20,416 nucleotides of DNA from Candidatus Tariuqbacter arcticus (GCA_013202315.1 JABMRZ010000521.1:1-20416); one strand, 5' to 3'; counted from the first letter of the stretch, positions 1-7,859 are shown. The notes: generated by a model not told the origin, from the letters alone. Made by a program: numbers and translations.

Positions 1-99
1 ATCCAATCTTGAGCGAACCTTTTTTAACTGTTTTGACTACATGTCTGATAATATACGAAATATCGAACAAAAAGTCAAGTATACTTAACAAAGTAGAAA
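1..99. other. Non-coding left edge
   Basis: AT-rich stretch with no gene that can be supported. A 10-bp palindrome AAGTATACTT lies at 77-86. Together with the elements at 100-246, 288-319 and 329-395 it makes a gene-free interval after the PilP-like gene, so no pilQ follows directly within the window. Confidence 0.5.
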
Positions 100-246
100 T
101 AGAGGCTCTTGCAAAAGTCTGGATTCATTGAATTTGTCATTCTGAACGAAGTGAAGAATCTCTTGTTTATTATAAACTTAACATATAGAGAGACCCTTCA
201 CTGCGTACAGGGTGACACCTTTTCGTGACTTTTGCAAGAGCCTCTA
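100..246. repeat. MITE-like fold-back element with 20-bp terminal inverted repeats
   Basis: The left end TAGAGGCTCTTGCAAAAGTC (100-119) is exactly the reverse complement of 227-246. The inner arms also pair imperfectly: about 136-165 (containing TCATTCTGAACGAAGTGAAG) matches the reverse complement of about 188-216. The whole 147 bp is therefore one long imperfect palindrome without coding capacity. The outermost bases are TA on both sides, as expected for a TA target duplication of an IS630/mariner-type element. That family link is inference; no transposase is present in the window. Confidence 0.75.
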
Positions 247-287
247 TAGACTAAAGATATTTGAAATTTAATATGAAAACACTTACA

Positions 288-319
288 AGTATCAAGCGTT
301 AAAAATTATACTTGATACT
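288..319. repeat. Inverted repeat AGTATCAAG / CTTGATACT
   Basis: AGTATCAAG (288-296) and CTTGATACT (311-319) are perfect inverted copies around a 14-base AT-rich loop. No T-run follows on either strand, so an intrinsic terminator is not well supported. The palindrome GGTACC follows at 321-326, next to the three-way-junction element. The two may form one compound element. Confidence 0.5.
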
Positions 320-328
320 CGGTACCAG

Positions 329-395
329 ACACTTATTTGCTCTCAAATCCGCTTATCGGCGGATCCCGGTTTTTCCGGGTTAGAGTAATAAGTGT
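329..395 (-). other. Three-way-junction structured element at the end of the PilP-like gene
   Basis: Outer stem: ACACTTATT (329-337) with AATAAGTGT (387-395). Second stem: CTCT (340-343) with AGAG (382-385). Inside sit two adjacent perfect hairpins: ATCCGC/GCGGAT (347-352/359-364, six-base loop) and CCCGG/CCGGG (365-369/375-379, five-T loop). On the minus strand the structure begins on the last base of the stop codon (395-397), so it would form the immediate 3' end of the pil transcript. It could be a transcript-end or stability element, or a mobile REP-like unit. The structure is read directly; the function is inferred. Confidence 0.6.
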
Positions 396-952
396 TAATA
401 ATTACCCAAATTTGGGATAAAAGTGCCGGTCAGCTTCACTTGTTCAGCGATGCTGCTCGGATCGGGACGATTATGAAGAGTCAAGGTTCTCCCCCCTTTC
501 CTTAAAATCGCCTGCTTGGCGTCAATCTTAATCACCCTGTATCCCCCAATCGTATCCCCTACCCGGAGATTGTGAAACTTCCCCATATATTTAATGGACG
601 CGTAAGGATTGTCCCCGATGACCGTCAAATTAAGCCGCATATTCTCCTCACCTTCCAAGTTCTCAGCGTATCCCAATTGCGCCAACAACTTGGCGCTTCT
701 GATAACCTCCGAAAGCTTCAAAGGGTCCTTCTTCGTCCTGAATTCATACGCCATCCGCTCTTTAAGACCGGTTTCAAGTGTGGTCACCGTCTCCAAAAGC
801 TGCTTGTCGAATCCGCGCACATCCTGCTTGTCCTCCAGCCGGAATTCTCTTATCTGTTTGGATATCGTATAGGTTCTTATACCGGAATAAAACGCCAATA
901 CAATAGCGACAACGATTAAAAACCCCCAGATAAAATTTTCTCTCCGCTTCAT
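395..952 (-). CDS. pilP: PilP/GspC-like type IV pilus inner-membrane protein
   Basis: A 185-aa protein in the PilP position, directly after pilM-N-O. Residues about 7-24 form one N-terminal membrane segment, followed by a charged, probably helical periplasmic region (about 30-100). The C-terminal domain (about 105-165) contains 'LRVGDTIGGYRVIKI' and 'AILRKGGRTLTL', the small beta-domain pattern of GspC and PilP. That domain normally links the PilN/PilO frame to the secretin PilQ. It has a membrane anchor instead of the usual PilP lipobox, so it resembles GspC in topology. The start ATG follows a G-rich but weak ribosome site (GATGGGG). About 99 bases separate it from pilO. Assignment rests on context plus the C-terminal pattern. 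Confidence 0.65.
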   Translation of the reverse strand: MKRRENFIWGFLIVVAIVLAFYSGIRTYTISKQIREFRLEDKQDVRGFDKQLLETVTTLETGLKERMAYEFRTKKDPLKLSEVIRSAKLLAQLGYAENLEGEENMRLNLTVIGDNPYASIKYMGKFHNLRVGDTIGGYRVIKIDAKQAILRKGGRTLTLHNRPDPSSIAEQVKLTGTFIPNLGNY

Positions 953-1051
953 CTATACCCCATCTGAATGCAGAATTTAAGGTTACTAATTTATATGTAT
1001 TCTACTTTGTTGAGCTTGAACGCCCCCCCGAAACTTCGCGGTGAATCTTCA

Positions 1052-1606
1052 CTACCGTTTGATAAGAGTCAAAGTAGAAACCGATACATCTACCCGGTGT
1101 GTATTAGGTCTTTCCATTTTTTCCCTGCGATCCTTAATCTTTCTGATTGCATTGTCAATCTCGAATCCCTCAACGGTGATTAAACGCTCGGACTTCTCCA
1201 TTCGGTTGATGAACATCCCCAATTCCTCATATGTGCATTCTATCCGCATTTTATACGGGGTCTTAATATAATCCCGCATATTGATCTTCAAACCAGGATC
1301 CATCCTCAATAGTTTAATCCCCAAATCATTCATAATTTCAGTGATGTCATTTAAGAAAGGCATCGAAGCGTCTTCCGCCAATGAATCCTTGGCGGATAAC
1401 GCCAAATTCTTCTCGATCAGCTTGGCGACCAAATCCAATTCGCGCGCCAATATCTGAGCCGAAATCAGCTTTTCATTCATCACTGTAATATCGGATTTGA
1501 GCCTTCGTATCTTGCGAGGCTGCTCAACATATACGAAATTATAATAAAAATATGCCCCGAAGCCGAAAACTAAAACCAATATGAGCATGTATAAATTCTT
1601 TTTCAC
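1052..1606 (-). CDS. pilO: PilO-like type IV pilus alignment protein
   Basis: 184 aa with a single N-terminal membrane helix (about 5-25), a coiled-coil stretch (about 30-60, 'IRRLKSDITVMNEKLISAQIL') and a periplasmic ferredoxin-like fold region containing 'YKMRIECTYEELGMFINRME', typical of PilO. PilO heterodimerises with PilN in the periplasm and bridges PilM to PilP. The start is GTG at 1606. It overlaps the pilN stop by four bases (GTGA), with GAGGAGG upstream inside pilN, so translation is probably coupled. The ATG two bases upstream (1608) is the last codon of pilN and out of frame. Length is usual for PilO. Confidence 0.8.
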   Translation of the reverse strand: MKKNLYMLILVLVFGFGAYFYYNFVYVEQPRKIRRLKSDITVMNEKLISAQILARELDLVAKLIEKNLALSAKDSLAEDASMPFLNDITEIMNDLGIKLLRMDPGLKINMRDYIKTPYKMRIECTYEELGMFINRMEKSERLITVEGFEIDNAIRKIKDRREKMERPNTHRVDVSVSTLTLIKR

Positions 1607-2214
1607 ATTTGCCTCCTCGAACCTCTTTCTCTCTGTGTGGTTACCACCTTCCGCAATTTACAAACTACGGAAAAAGACAAAATATCCTGATCTTCCACTA
1701 CAATGCGGTGCGATTCGTCGAATTTTATCTCCATAAAATCCTGATAAAAACCCTCCGTCCCCCGCAGAAGCTCCATTAACTCAGAAATGCGGTCGAAATC
1801 CTTCTCGCCTTGCTTGAGGCGGGCGATGAACTTGATGAAATACACCTCATTGTTGAATTCCATCCCCGTTACCGCTACCCCTCTGGGAAGAATCTCTGCT
1901 AAAGACCAAAACTTCTTCGTCCATAAAAATCGGTTCTTCTCCAACTGAGCCAAAGCCAGCACATCCGCCTTCGATACATTCTGACCCTGACGCTGGAGCT
2001 CCTCCAACTCACGGTTAATCCGTTCTATCTTCTCTTCTTTGATCTGGATTAACCCCTGCATAGCCCGGTGGTTATTGTAATTAAAAAGGGTTAAAACTAT
2101 GAATATACACAAGAAGGTGTAAAGCATAAACGCCTCGCGCCGCCTATGCCAGCGAGCCAGCTTCTCTTCCTGACCTTCTCCACGATTTAAATTGATTATA
2201 AACCTGTCAAGCAT
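1603..2214 (-). CDS. pilN: PilN-like type IV pilus assembly protein
   Basis: 203 aa. The short cytoplasmic N-terminus contains 'FIINLNRG' at residues 5-12, corresponding to the INLLP-type motif of PilN that binds the groove of PilM. The canonical Leu-Pro is replaced by Asn-Arg here. A membrane helix (about 29-46) is followed by a coiled coil (about 52-75, 'IKEEKIERINRELEELQRQG') and a periplasmic domain with 'AEILPRGVAVTGMEF'. The start ATG lies one base from the pilM stop. AGAGGAG inside the end of pilM serves as ribosome site. It acts in the inner-membrane alignment subcomplex with PilM, PilO and PilP. Confidence 0.82.
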   Translation of the reverse strand: MLDRFIINLNRGEGQEEKLARWHRRREAFMLYTFLCIFIVLTLFNYNNHRAMQGLIQIKEEKIERINRELEELQRQGQNVSKADVLALAQLEKNRFLWTKKFWSLAEILPRGVAVTGMEFNNEVYFIKFIARLKQGEKDFDRISELMELLRGTEGFYQDFMEIKFDESHRIVVEDQDILSFSVVCKLRKVVTTQRERGSRRQM

Positions 2215-2215
2215 A

Positions 2216-3277
2216 TCAATCTCCTCTCAAGGCTAAACCGACAGCTACCGCATATTGAGGTCCAAACTCGCCATTGCAGGAAAGCTCATAAGCGGTCAGC
2301 GGATTATAAATATCAACCGGGATACTGAATTTTTTCGATAAATATTCATCCAAACCCTTTAAAGCCGCAGTGCCGCCAAGCATAATCATCTGATTAAACA
2401 GGCTTTGACCCGTCTCTTTCACATAATACCTGAGCGAACGATTGATCTCGTCACCCAAACGGTCTATAATCGCTTTTTCAGCGACCCTGAGTAGTTTGAC
2501 CTCCTTTTCGATACCGATAGCTTCGAGGTCGGGATTCATTCCCTGCACTATCTTCACCTGCTCGGCGGTTGCATAATCCAAACCATACCTCCTGACCAAC
2601 TCCTCGGTGAAGTGATGCCCCGCAATGGGTATATCCCGCGTGAAAAATATGTCCTTGCGGCCGAATACCGTGAGATTGGTCTTGCGGCAGCCTAAATTCA
2701 GAAATATCGTTACCCCGTCTTCGGGGAGTTCTCGCCCAATTATATAGGAATTCATCGAAGCTAATTGATCCAAATCAACCACCCCGGGCCTAAGCTCCAA
2801 ATCCTTCAATATCTCATTGTGCGCATCGAAGAGCTTCCGAGTAGTGGCGGCGATAATAACCCGCACCTTGTCCGATACTTTCAGATCATCGCCGATGATT
2901 TGATAATCGACCACGCTCTGAGAACCATCTAAAGGTATGTGCTTGCGAGCCTCCAATAACATCGCCGAAGCCATCTCCTCGTCATCAAGGTGAACAGCCG
3001 ATATCTCTTTGGCGCTCACCTGAGCCCCGCCGATATTGGAATATAGATTCCTAACCTTGCGAGGAAGAAAGCCAAGTTTCTTGAACACCTCCGAAAGCGC
3101 CGGAACCGCTACCGAACGCTTGGGACCATCCAGATCATACTTGTCAATCTCAGGATATATCTCCTGCCTGACAAATTTCACCGGACGAAATTTACCGCCG
3201 GATTTTTCAGCCACCACAACTTTTATGCTGTGAGAACCGATATCCAGCCCCACACGCTGATTCAACCTGCCAAACAT
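2216..3277 (-). CDS. pilM: PilM, actin-like type IV pilus assembly protein
   Basis: 353 aa, the usual PilM length. The N-terminal phosphate-1 motif is 'VGLDIGSHSIKVVV' (about 9-22). The middle has 'TIFLNLGCRKTNLTVF' (phosphate-2 type), and the C-terminal adenosine motif is 'MIMLGGTAALKGLDEYLS'. PilM is a cytoplasmic FtsA/MreB-fold ATP-binding protein that docks PilN and links the alignment complex to the motor. The ribosome site GAAGGG sits six bases before the ATG. It heads a tightly packed pilM-N-O group preceded by a promoter-like sequence, so this group can probably be transcribed apart from the minor pilins upstream. Confidence 0.93.
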   Translation of the reverse strand: MFGRLNQRVGLDIGSHSIKVVVAEKSGGKFRPVKFVRQEIYPEIDKYDLDGPKRSVAVPALSEVFKKLGFLPRKVRNLYSNIGGAQVSAKEISAVHLDDEEMASAMLLEARKHIPLDGSQSVVDYQIIGDDLKVSDKVRVIIAATTRKLFDAHNEILKDLELRPGVVDLDQLASMNSYIIGRELPEDGVTIFLNLGCRKTNLTVFGRKDIFFTRDIPIAGHHFTEELVRRYGLDYATAEQVKIVQGMNPDLEAIGIEKEVKLLRVAEKAIIDRLGDEINRSLRYYVKETGQSLFNQMIMLGGTAALKGLDEYLSKKFSIPVDIYNPLTAYELSCNGEFGPQYAVAVGLALRGD

Positions 3278-3343
3278 AAAACGCCCTTCTATGATGAATT
3301 ATAAAAAAGGCAAAAAGCCATTCTCACATCGCGAAAAAACCTC

Positions 3344-3372
3344 ATTATAATAGGGAGACAGCAATTTGCCGA
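3344..3372 (-). promoter_or_regulatory. Candidate sigma-70 promoter for pilMNOP
   Basis: On the minus strand, TCGGCA (3372-3367, 4 of 6 to TTGACA) is followed by a 17-base spacer and a perfect TATAAT (3349-3344). Transcription would start near 3337, about 60 bases before the pilM ATG. It lies in the 188-base gap between the DUF4900-like gene and pilM. A second TATAAT at 3303-3298 has no convincing -35. Confidence 0.45.
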
Positions 3373-3465
3373 TAACTCTGACTTTGCCTTCTTATAAATC
3401 CCGCTTGAATGAAACCCTTCAAAGACAGCCTTTCATAGATTATGCTCTTAACCGTTCCAATCGAC

Positions 3466-5010
3466 TTAAGGTTCTTCACCACCCGGTAATTCCCCGGGAA
3501 CCGGGCCCGCACCCCAAGCTGAAATCTGCCTATCGGTGCCAAAAGTATCATCCAAATAGGGATAGAACGGCGGCGGATCGAAATAGAACCGTGCGTCATA
3601 ATGATAGTCTTTGTAGTAACCGGTTCCGCCGTGATTTGAACGATGCACATAGCCGCGGCGATATTGAGAAACCTGCCCCCAAAGGCGTATGTGCCCCCGC
3701 TCATCCGGGGAAGGACCCTCCGAATAATACCATTCCGGCAGATTGCCGCCATAGGCGGTCAGCACATCGTTCTGGTCCTCAAATGAAAAAGATTCACCTA
3801 AGGCGATTATGCCGCCATTGATAATGATGCTGCTGCGCCAGGAGTCATAGGAGAAGAGATTGCCCCCGTCGTCTCTGCCGTTTTCCCAACTATTGTCGAT
3901 TAAAACATACGATTCCGACATCAATCCCAACATGTTAGTTGTGTTGGAATCCATCGTTCCCCATACCGGATCGCTGTCGACATATCGGAGATTGTCCATC
4001 AGCCACATATCACCGGAGCAGCCGACGGAAATCCTCCCCTGCACTCCCCAGTCTATCCGCGCTTCGGGAAAGGTGCCCATCATTTCCAATCTGCCGATGA
4101 CGAAAACCGCTCCGTTGGTGAGTACAGGGATCGTCGCCACCGTAGTCGCCAAGGTATCGGAGAACGGCAATCCTATGGGCCATTTATATAAAATCGAACC
4201 CCCCGTGCCATGAAACACCATCCTGAATTGATAACCGGGATAAGAGTAGAATCTGCCCTGCGCCGCAGCGCCCGCTCGCAAATCATCCAAGGTGGTGGGA
4301 AACTCAACCGGCGGATGATTGAACATAGGGTCTTCATAAAGAATCGGATTGTAATTAGGTCCATACCAGAAATCCCGCGCACAAGATGAAACCCTGTCCA
4401 TAAACACCGGAGACTGCATCACCGCAATCTCATCATTGGAATGCACCCACCCCCATAATGTATCACCGCTGAAGAATTTAATTTTCTCGCCAAAAAGTGT
4501 TTCCTCATAATTCGTAAGATAGAGAAAAATACCCCAGGTGTTCGCCGATTCAAATTTTATGTATAAGGTGGTATCGACCTCAATCTCATCATCGTCATTG
4601 AAGCGGTTGAAGGCGGTGTACATTACCTTACCCGTAACTTCCACGCTGTAAAACTTGTTTTCACTGTAAGTCGATTGTATGATACTCTCTTCCTCTAAAA
4701 AAGCGCTCCATTTGTATTCACCCTCCATACCGGGCGGTAATGTGTAATCGATATTCAGTATGCTGCCCTGCATATTCAGTTGAGTCGGCGTGCCCGGCAA
4801 TTGACACAAATAAGGTATGATGTCTTGAGCAAGGGCGGATTGAGCAAGATAATATGCCTGTAATGCGGCATACTGACGCTTGAATTCAACGCTCTCATCA
4901 GCGCTCCACTTCAAATAAGCCATCCCGGTGCTGATTAAAAGCATTAAAATCATGATGGTGATAAAAGCGATATACCCGCGCTCGCCTTTCTTGGAATATT
5001 CCTTCATCAT
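3466..5010 (-). CDS. PilX/DUF4900-like pilus-associated protein
   Basis: 514 aa. The N-terminus is basic, then a hydrophobic helix (about 13-33) runs into 'RQYAALQAYYLAQSALAQ'. That is the PilX/GspK-type start in which the helix is followed by an A-x-YLA-x-(S/G)-A-L-A motif. The long remainder is beta-rich and contains 'LWGWVHSNDEIAVMQSPVFMDRV', the pattern of DUF4900 proteins found in type IV pilus minor-pilin operons. There is no FTLIE prepilin motif. The start has two ATGs in tandem (5010 and 5007) after GGAGG; the second has the better spacing (7 bases). Together with the two prepilins upstream it may form the pilus tip or priming complex. The role is inferred from position and N-terminal design. 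Confidence 0.65.
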   Translation of the reverse strand: MMKEYSKKGERGYIAFITIMILMLLISTGMAYLKWSADESVEFKRQYAALQAYYLAQSALAQDIIPYLCQLPGTPTQLNMQGSILNIDYTLPPGMEGEYKWSAFLEEESIIQSTYSENKFYSVEVTGKVMYTAFNRFNDDDEIEVDTTLYIKFESANTWGIFLYLTNYEETLFGEKIKFFSGDTLWGWVHSNDEIAVMQSPVFMDRVSSCARDFWYGPNYNPILYEDPMFNHPPVEFPTTLDDLRAGAAAQGRFYSYPGYQFRMVFHGTGGSILYKWPIGLPFSDTLATTVATIPVLTNGAVFVIGRLEMMGTFPEARIDWGVQGRISVGCSGDMWLMDNLRYVDSDPVWGTMDSNTTNMLGLMSESYVLIDNSWENGRDDGGNLFSYDSWRSSIIINGGIIALGESFSFEDQNDVLTAYGGNLPEWYYSEGPSPDERGHIRLWGQVSQYRRGYVHRSNHGGTGYYKDYHYDARFYFDPPPFYPYLDDTFGTDRQISAWGAGPVPGELPGGEEP

Positions 5011-5129
5011 GTTTCCTCCGCTCTCGTTTAAAGGGAATTTTTAAATATAATTTAATAGCGGATATCGATTCCGATGAATCAACCGCCATATCTTACGAAA
5101 TATATATTAATTCAAGTTCTATCCTGACT

Positions 5130-5771
5130 TCAAATCGGTGGAATCCCAGGCGTCTCCCCCTGCACTGGAGCGAACCTGTTCTTGAGGGATACCTGACTGG
5201 TAAATGTCATAACCCGTTCATAGTCTTCAGTTCCGGAGTCGCCATCGCGAACATATTTAAGTTTTATAGTTACCTTGAAAACCCTGCCGAGAAAGCTGGT
5301 GGGATTGAAATAGGGCGGCCAGTGCCGGTAGATGTATTCACCTCTGAATTCCAGAACTTCAAAGGATTCTCTTGGACCGAGAATTGCAGTGGAATGGTTA
5401 TTCAACTTTGTCGGGGGATATTCGGATATAATTTTATCATTATTCTCGGTAACACCATCATCAGCGGTAGAGGAATAGGTAACCGTATAACTCCCGCTCA
5501 AGGGATCATCTAATATCACATAAAAAGTCCCAAAGGTACCCTGATTGGCGGCGACATCTATCTGCTTGGCATTTATGATGTTCCGGGCGATATATTCGAC
5601 TACAGAATTTCCATACTGCTCCAAGTATCTCTCAGACCAGGACCGGTTGATTTGTTCCCAATACGCTTCAAGCGTATAACGGAAACCCACCAGCATCAAG
5701 GCTAAAAGCACAACCGTAATCAGCGTTTCAATCAGCGTGAATCCATTTTGGCACCTACGATGACGCTTCAC
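5130..5771 (-). CDS. Type IV minor prepilin (PilW/PilJ-like)
   Basis: A canonical class III signal: basic leader 'KRHRRCQNG' then 'FTLIETLITVVLLALMLV', with Glu at position +5 after the peptidase cleavage site. I place the start at GTG 5771 because it gives a normal 10-residue leader and a GGAGGGG ribosome site lies about 11 bases upstream. An in-frame ATG at 5837 would give a 32-residue leader with no clear ribosome site. The mature part (about 200 aa) has 'YGNSVVEYIARNIINAKQI', typical of PilW-type pseudopilins, and a beta-rich C-terminus. It is cleaved and methylated by PilD, which is not in the window. It lies between another pilin-like gene and the DUF4900-like gene. Confidence 0.82.
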   Translation of the reverse strand: MKRHRRCQNGFTLIETLITVVLLALMLVGFRYTLEAYWEQINRSWSERYLEQYGNSVVEYIARNIINAKQIDVAANQGTFGTFYVILDDPLSGSYTVTYSSTADDGVTENNDKIISEYPPTKLNNHSTAILGPRESFEVLEFRGEYIYRHWPPYFNPTSFLGRVFKVTIKLKYVRDGDSGTEDYERVMTFTSQVSLKNRFAPVQGETPGIPPI

Positions 5772-5899
5772 TCTGATGACATCCCCTCCAAATTCCGCTT
5801 CCTGACTAAGCCTATTTTTACAGCAGAAAAACAGCATTAGTTTGACTTCTTAATTAGACAATAGCGAAACTTATTCATTATTCGATGAAACCGTCCGGT

Positions 5900-6457
5900 T
5901 CAAAAACCTCCGCCCCCGCCGGAACCTCCGCCGGTACCCCCTCCACTACCGCTTCCACCGACGATGGAAGCCTTGTAAATCATCCAAGATTGCAGGCTGA
6001 CCGTATCGACTGGGAAAGAATGCTCAGGATTATCCGAGGGCTCCTGCCAAATAACATGCACTTTAATCAGATAATTCTCGATGTCGATCGAGCCGGGAAG
6101 TATTATTTTCTTCTTCAAAGGCTCGCGAACTATACTGCAGACAATATCATCCGAAACTCCGTCACCCAGAGGGTCCAGCACTTCTGACCGCTTGATAGTC
6201 TGCTCCTGCAGAGTGATAGGTACCGTCATACCGTTCTGACCTTCATAAATGAGAGCGGTCCAATACTCCACCTCATCACGAGCGATTTCCAACGCCCGCT
6301 TCTTGCGCCACTCTGAATCGAGAGCGCCTCGACCGATATACAGACTGAAGGTTGCGCTGGCGGCGGCGATACCTATTATTATCAAGGCGATGATAAATTG
6401 TATTAAATCGACCCCGCCCCTCTCAGCCCTGCGGCTGTTAAGATGGCTAATTGTCAT
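5900..6457 (-). CDS. PilV-like minor pilin with non-canonical cleavage region
   Basis: 185 aa. A basic leader ends in 'RRAERGG' and is followed by 'VDLIQFIIALIIIGIAAAS'. If cut after the second Gly, the mature protein starts with Val and carries Gln instead of Glu at position +5. The next part, 'KRALEIARDEVEYWTALIYEGQ', is typical of PilV/PulI-type minor pilins. The C-terminus is an almost pure Gly/Ser tail (about the last 19 residues, ending GGGGGF). There is no strong ribosome site before the ATG. Loss of Glu5 is known for tip subunits such as GspK, so a tip position is a reasonable inference. It is the first gene after a 331-base gap containing repeats. Confidence 0.7.
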   Translation of the reverse strand: MTISHLNSRRAERGGVDLIQFIIALIIIGIAAASATFSLYIGRGALDSEWRKKRALEIARDEVEYWTALIYEGQNGMTVPITLQEQTIKRSEVLDPLGDGVSDDIVCSIVREPLKKKIILPGSIDIENYLIKVHVIWQEPSDNPEHSFPVDTVSLQSWMIYKASIVGGSGSGGGTGGGSGGGGGF

Positions 6458-6477
6458 GACAGTTAGACTTTATTTAT

Positions 6478-6612
6478 CTGAAAATAGTAGTAATGCAACC
6501 CCGCGAAACGATTATTTTCATGCTAAGTTGTCCCGACCGTTCGGAATAAGGGTTTACCCTGAAAATAACCGGAACGCAAGTCCGCGAAACGATTATTTTC
6601 ATTCTAAGTTGT
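6478..6612. repeat. Two direct repeat units (54 bp, 81-bp period)
   Basis: Unit 1 (6478-6531) and unit 2 (6559-6612) agree at about 46 of 54 positions. The core CGCGAAACGATTATTTTCAT is identical in both. They fill part of the gap between pilT and the PilV-like gene (6458-6788). Between them lies a small palindrome (AGGGT TT ACCCT, 6549-6560). No coding function is supported. Confidence 0.7.
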
Positions 6613-6654
6613 GAGAGGGTTCGCGGAAGAGACCCTCTCATGAGGGTTTCTCTT
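6613..6654. promoter_or_regulatory. Overlapping, mutually exclusive hairpins
   Basis: GAGAGGGT and ACCCTCTC (within 6613-6640) form a perfect 8-bp stem. The arm ACCCTC can instead pair with GAGGGT in the following bases (stem about 9 of 10, within 6629-6654). The two folds exclude each other. On the minus strand this lies in the leader of the PilV-like gene, so an attenuation or RNA-switch role is possible but unproven. Confidence 0.4.
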
Positions 6655-6744
6655 ATAAATAGTCGCAACATACTTGATGCGATATTCAAGCGGGGATATC
6701 CGATTGCAAGAGCTTGATTTAGGGCTTCGCATAATCAGCCAGCG

Positions 6745-6793
6745 AAAAACCCTAATCCTTAGGTGGAAAGATGATAAATAACCAACGATTAGG
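6745..6793 (-). terminator. Possible weak terminator after pilT
   Basis: On the minus strand CCTAATC (at the pilT stop) can pair with GATTAGG, which is followed by GTTTTT. A smaller hairpin CCTAA-GGA-TTAGG precedes the same T-run. The stem is AT-rich and the larger loop is long, so read-through into the minor pilin genes is likely. Confidence 0.3.
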
Positions 6794-7859
6794 CGCTGAG
6801 GTCGACCTCGAATAACTTGGGATTCTCTGCAATCTGCTTCGCAATAGTGCGGCCGATCAAACCCTTATGCAGCAGCCGCTGAAGGTCTTGATCCAAAGAC
6901 TGCATCCCTTCCTTGCCGCTCGACTGAATGACTGATGGTATCTGGAAGATTTTGTCTTCCCGAATGAGGTTCCGAACAGCGATATTGGCTATCATCAATT
7001 CTATAGCCACCACCCTGCCTTTCCCATCCTTCATCGGCAATAGCTTCTGAGAAACAACCGCCTCAATCGACTCAGCCAGCATCGAGCGAACCTGAGTCTT
7101 CTGAGAAGCGGGAAAAATGTCGATTATTCGGTCGATGGTCTTTGCCGCCGAAGATGTATGCAAAGTCGCCAATACCAAATGACCGGTCTCAGCCGCGGTT
7201 AAAGCCAGCGATATGGTCTCCAAATCCCGCATCTCACCCACCAATATGACATCCGGGTCTTCACGAAGAGCGCTGCGCAGCGCATTGGCAAACGAGTGAG
7301 TGTTAGCGCCCAACTCGCGCTGATTCACCATACAATTCCGAGAGTTGTGATAAAACTCGATGGGATCCTCAATGGTGATGACATGGAGTTCCTTATACTC
7401 GTTTATCCAGTCCACCATTGTCGCCAAAGTAGTGGACTTCCCTGAACCCGTCGGTCCGGTGAGAAGGATTAAGCCGCGGTCCCGAAGCGATAAATCTTTC
7501 ATCACCTCCGGCAGCCCTAATTCTTCAAAGCTCCTAATCTCCGCCGGAATCACCCGGAATACTGCCCCAATGCCGTTGATTTGTTGAAAGATATTAACCC
7601 TGAACCTGGCGATGTCCTTCAAACGCTTGGACAGGTCTATCTCTTTCATCTCCTCAAACCGTTCCAACTGCTCCTCGGTTAAAACCTGATGAACCAGCCG
7701 TTCCACCATCTCCACCGGTGTGGGGGGCAGGTCGAGCTTGCGCATCTTACCGTGGATTCGAATCATAGGAGTCGAACCGGCGGAAATGTGTAAGTCAGAA
7801 GCCCCTAAATTCACCGTGAAAGCGAGCAGTTCGTCAATATCTAATTTCAGCGCTGTCAT
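6789..7859 (-). CDS. pilT: PilT twitching-motility retraction ATPase
   Basis: 356 aa from ATG 7859. This start gives the family N-terminus 'DIDELLAFTVNLGASDLHISAG' and has AGAGGA 11 bases upstream. A TTG 63 bases further upstream has no ribosome site and adds an unrelated extension. Visible motifs: Walker A 'GPTGSGKST' (about 135-143), Asp box 'ITIEDPIEF', Walker B 'VILVGEMRD' (about 204-212), His box 'TGHLVLATLHT', and the C-terminal 'VRNLIRE' segment characteristic of PilT (AIRNLIRE). PilT is a hexameric cytoplasmic ATPase that drives pilus disassembly and retraction. The extension ATPase PilB is not in the window. It lies 120 bases after pilA, behind a weak hairpin. Confidence 0.95.
   Translation of the reverse strand: MTALKLDIDELLAFTVNLGASDLHISAGSTPMIRIHGKMRKLDLPPTPVEMVERLVHQVLTEEQLERFEEMKEIDLSKRLKDIARFRVNIFQQINGIGAVFRVIPAEIRSFEELGLPEVMKDLSLRDRGLILLTGPTGSGKSTTLATMVDWINEYKELHVITIEDPIEFYHNSRNCMVNQRELGANTHSFANALRSALREDPDVILVGEMRDLETISLALTAAETGHLVLATLHTSSAAKTIDRIIDIFPASQKTQVRSMLAESIEAVVSQKLLPMKDGKGRVVAIELMIANIAVRNLIREDKIFQIPSVIQSSGKEGMQSLDQDLQRLLHKGLIGRTIAKQIAENPKLFEVDLSA

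Noticed and set aside
572..919. Plus-strand open frames opposite the pilus genes
   Set aside because: They lie wholly inside well-supported minus-strand genes, lack ribosome sites and show no recognisable domains. The same holds for all other plus-strand frames in the window.
84..1014. Near-perfect 15-bp inverted copies TTCTACTTTGTTRAG (84-98 and 1000-1014) on either side of the PilP-like gene
   Set aside because: Only 14 of 15 bases match and there is no further similarity; chance or shared AT-rich sequence cannot be excluded.
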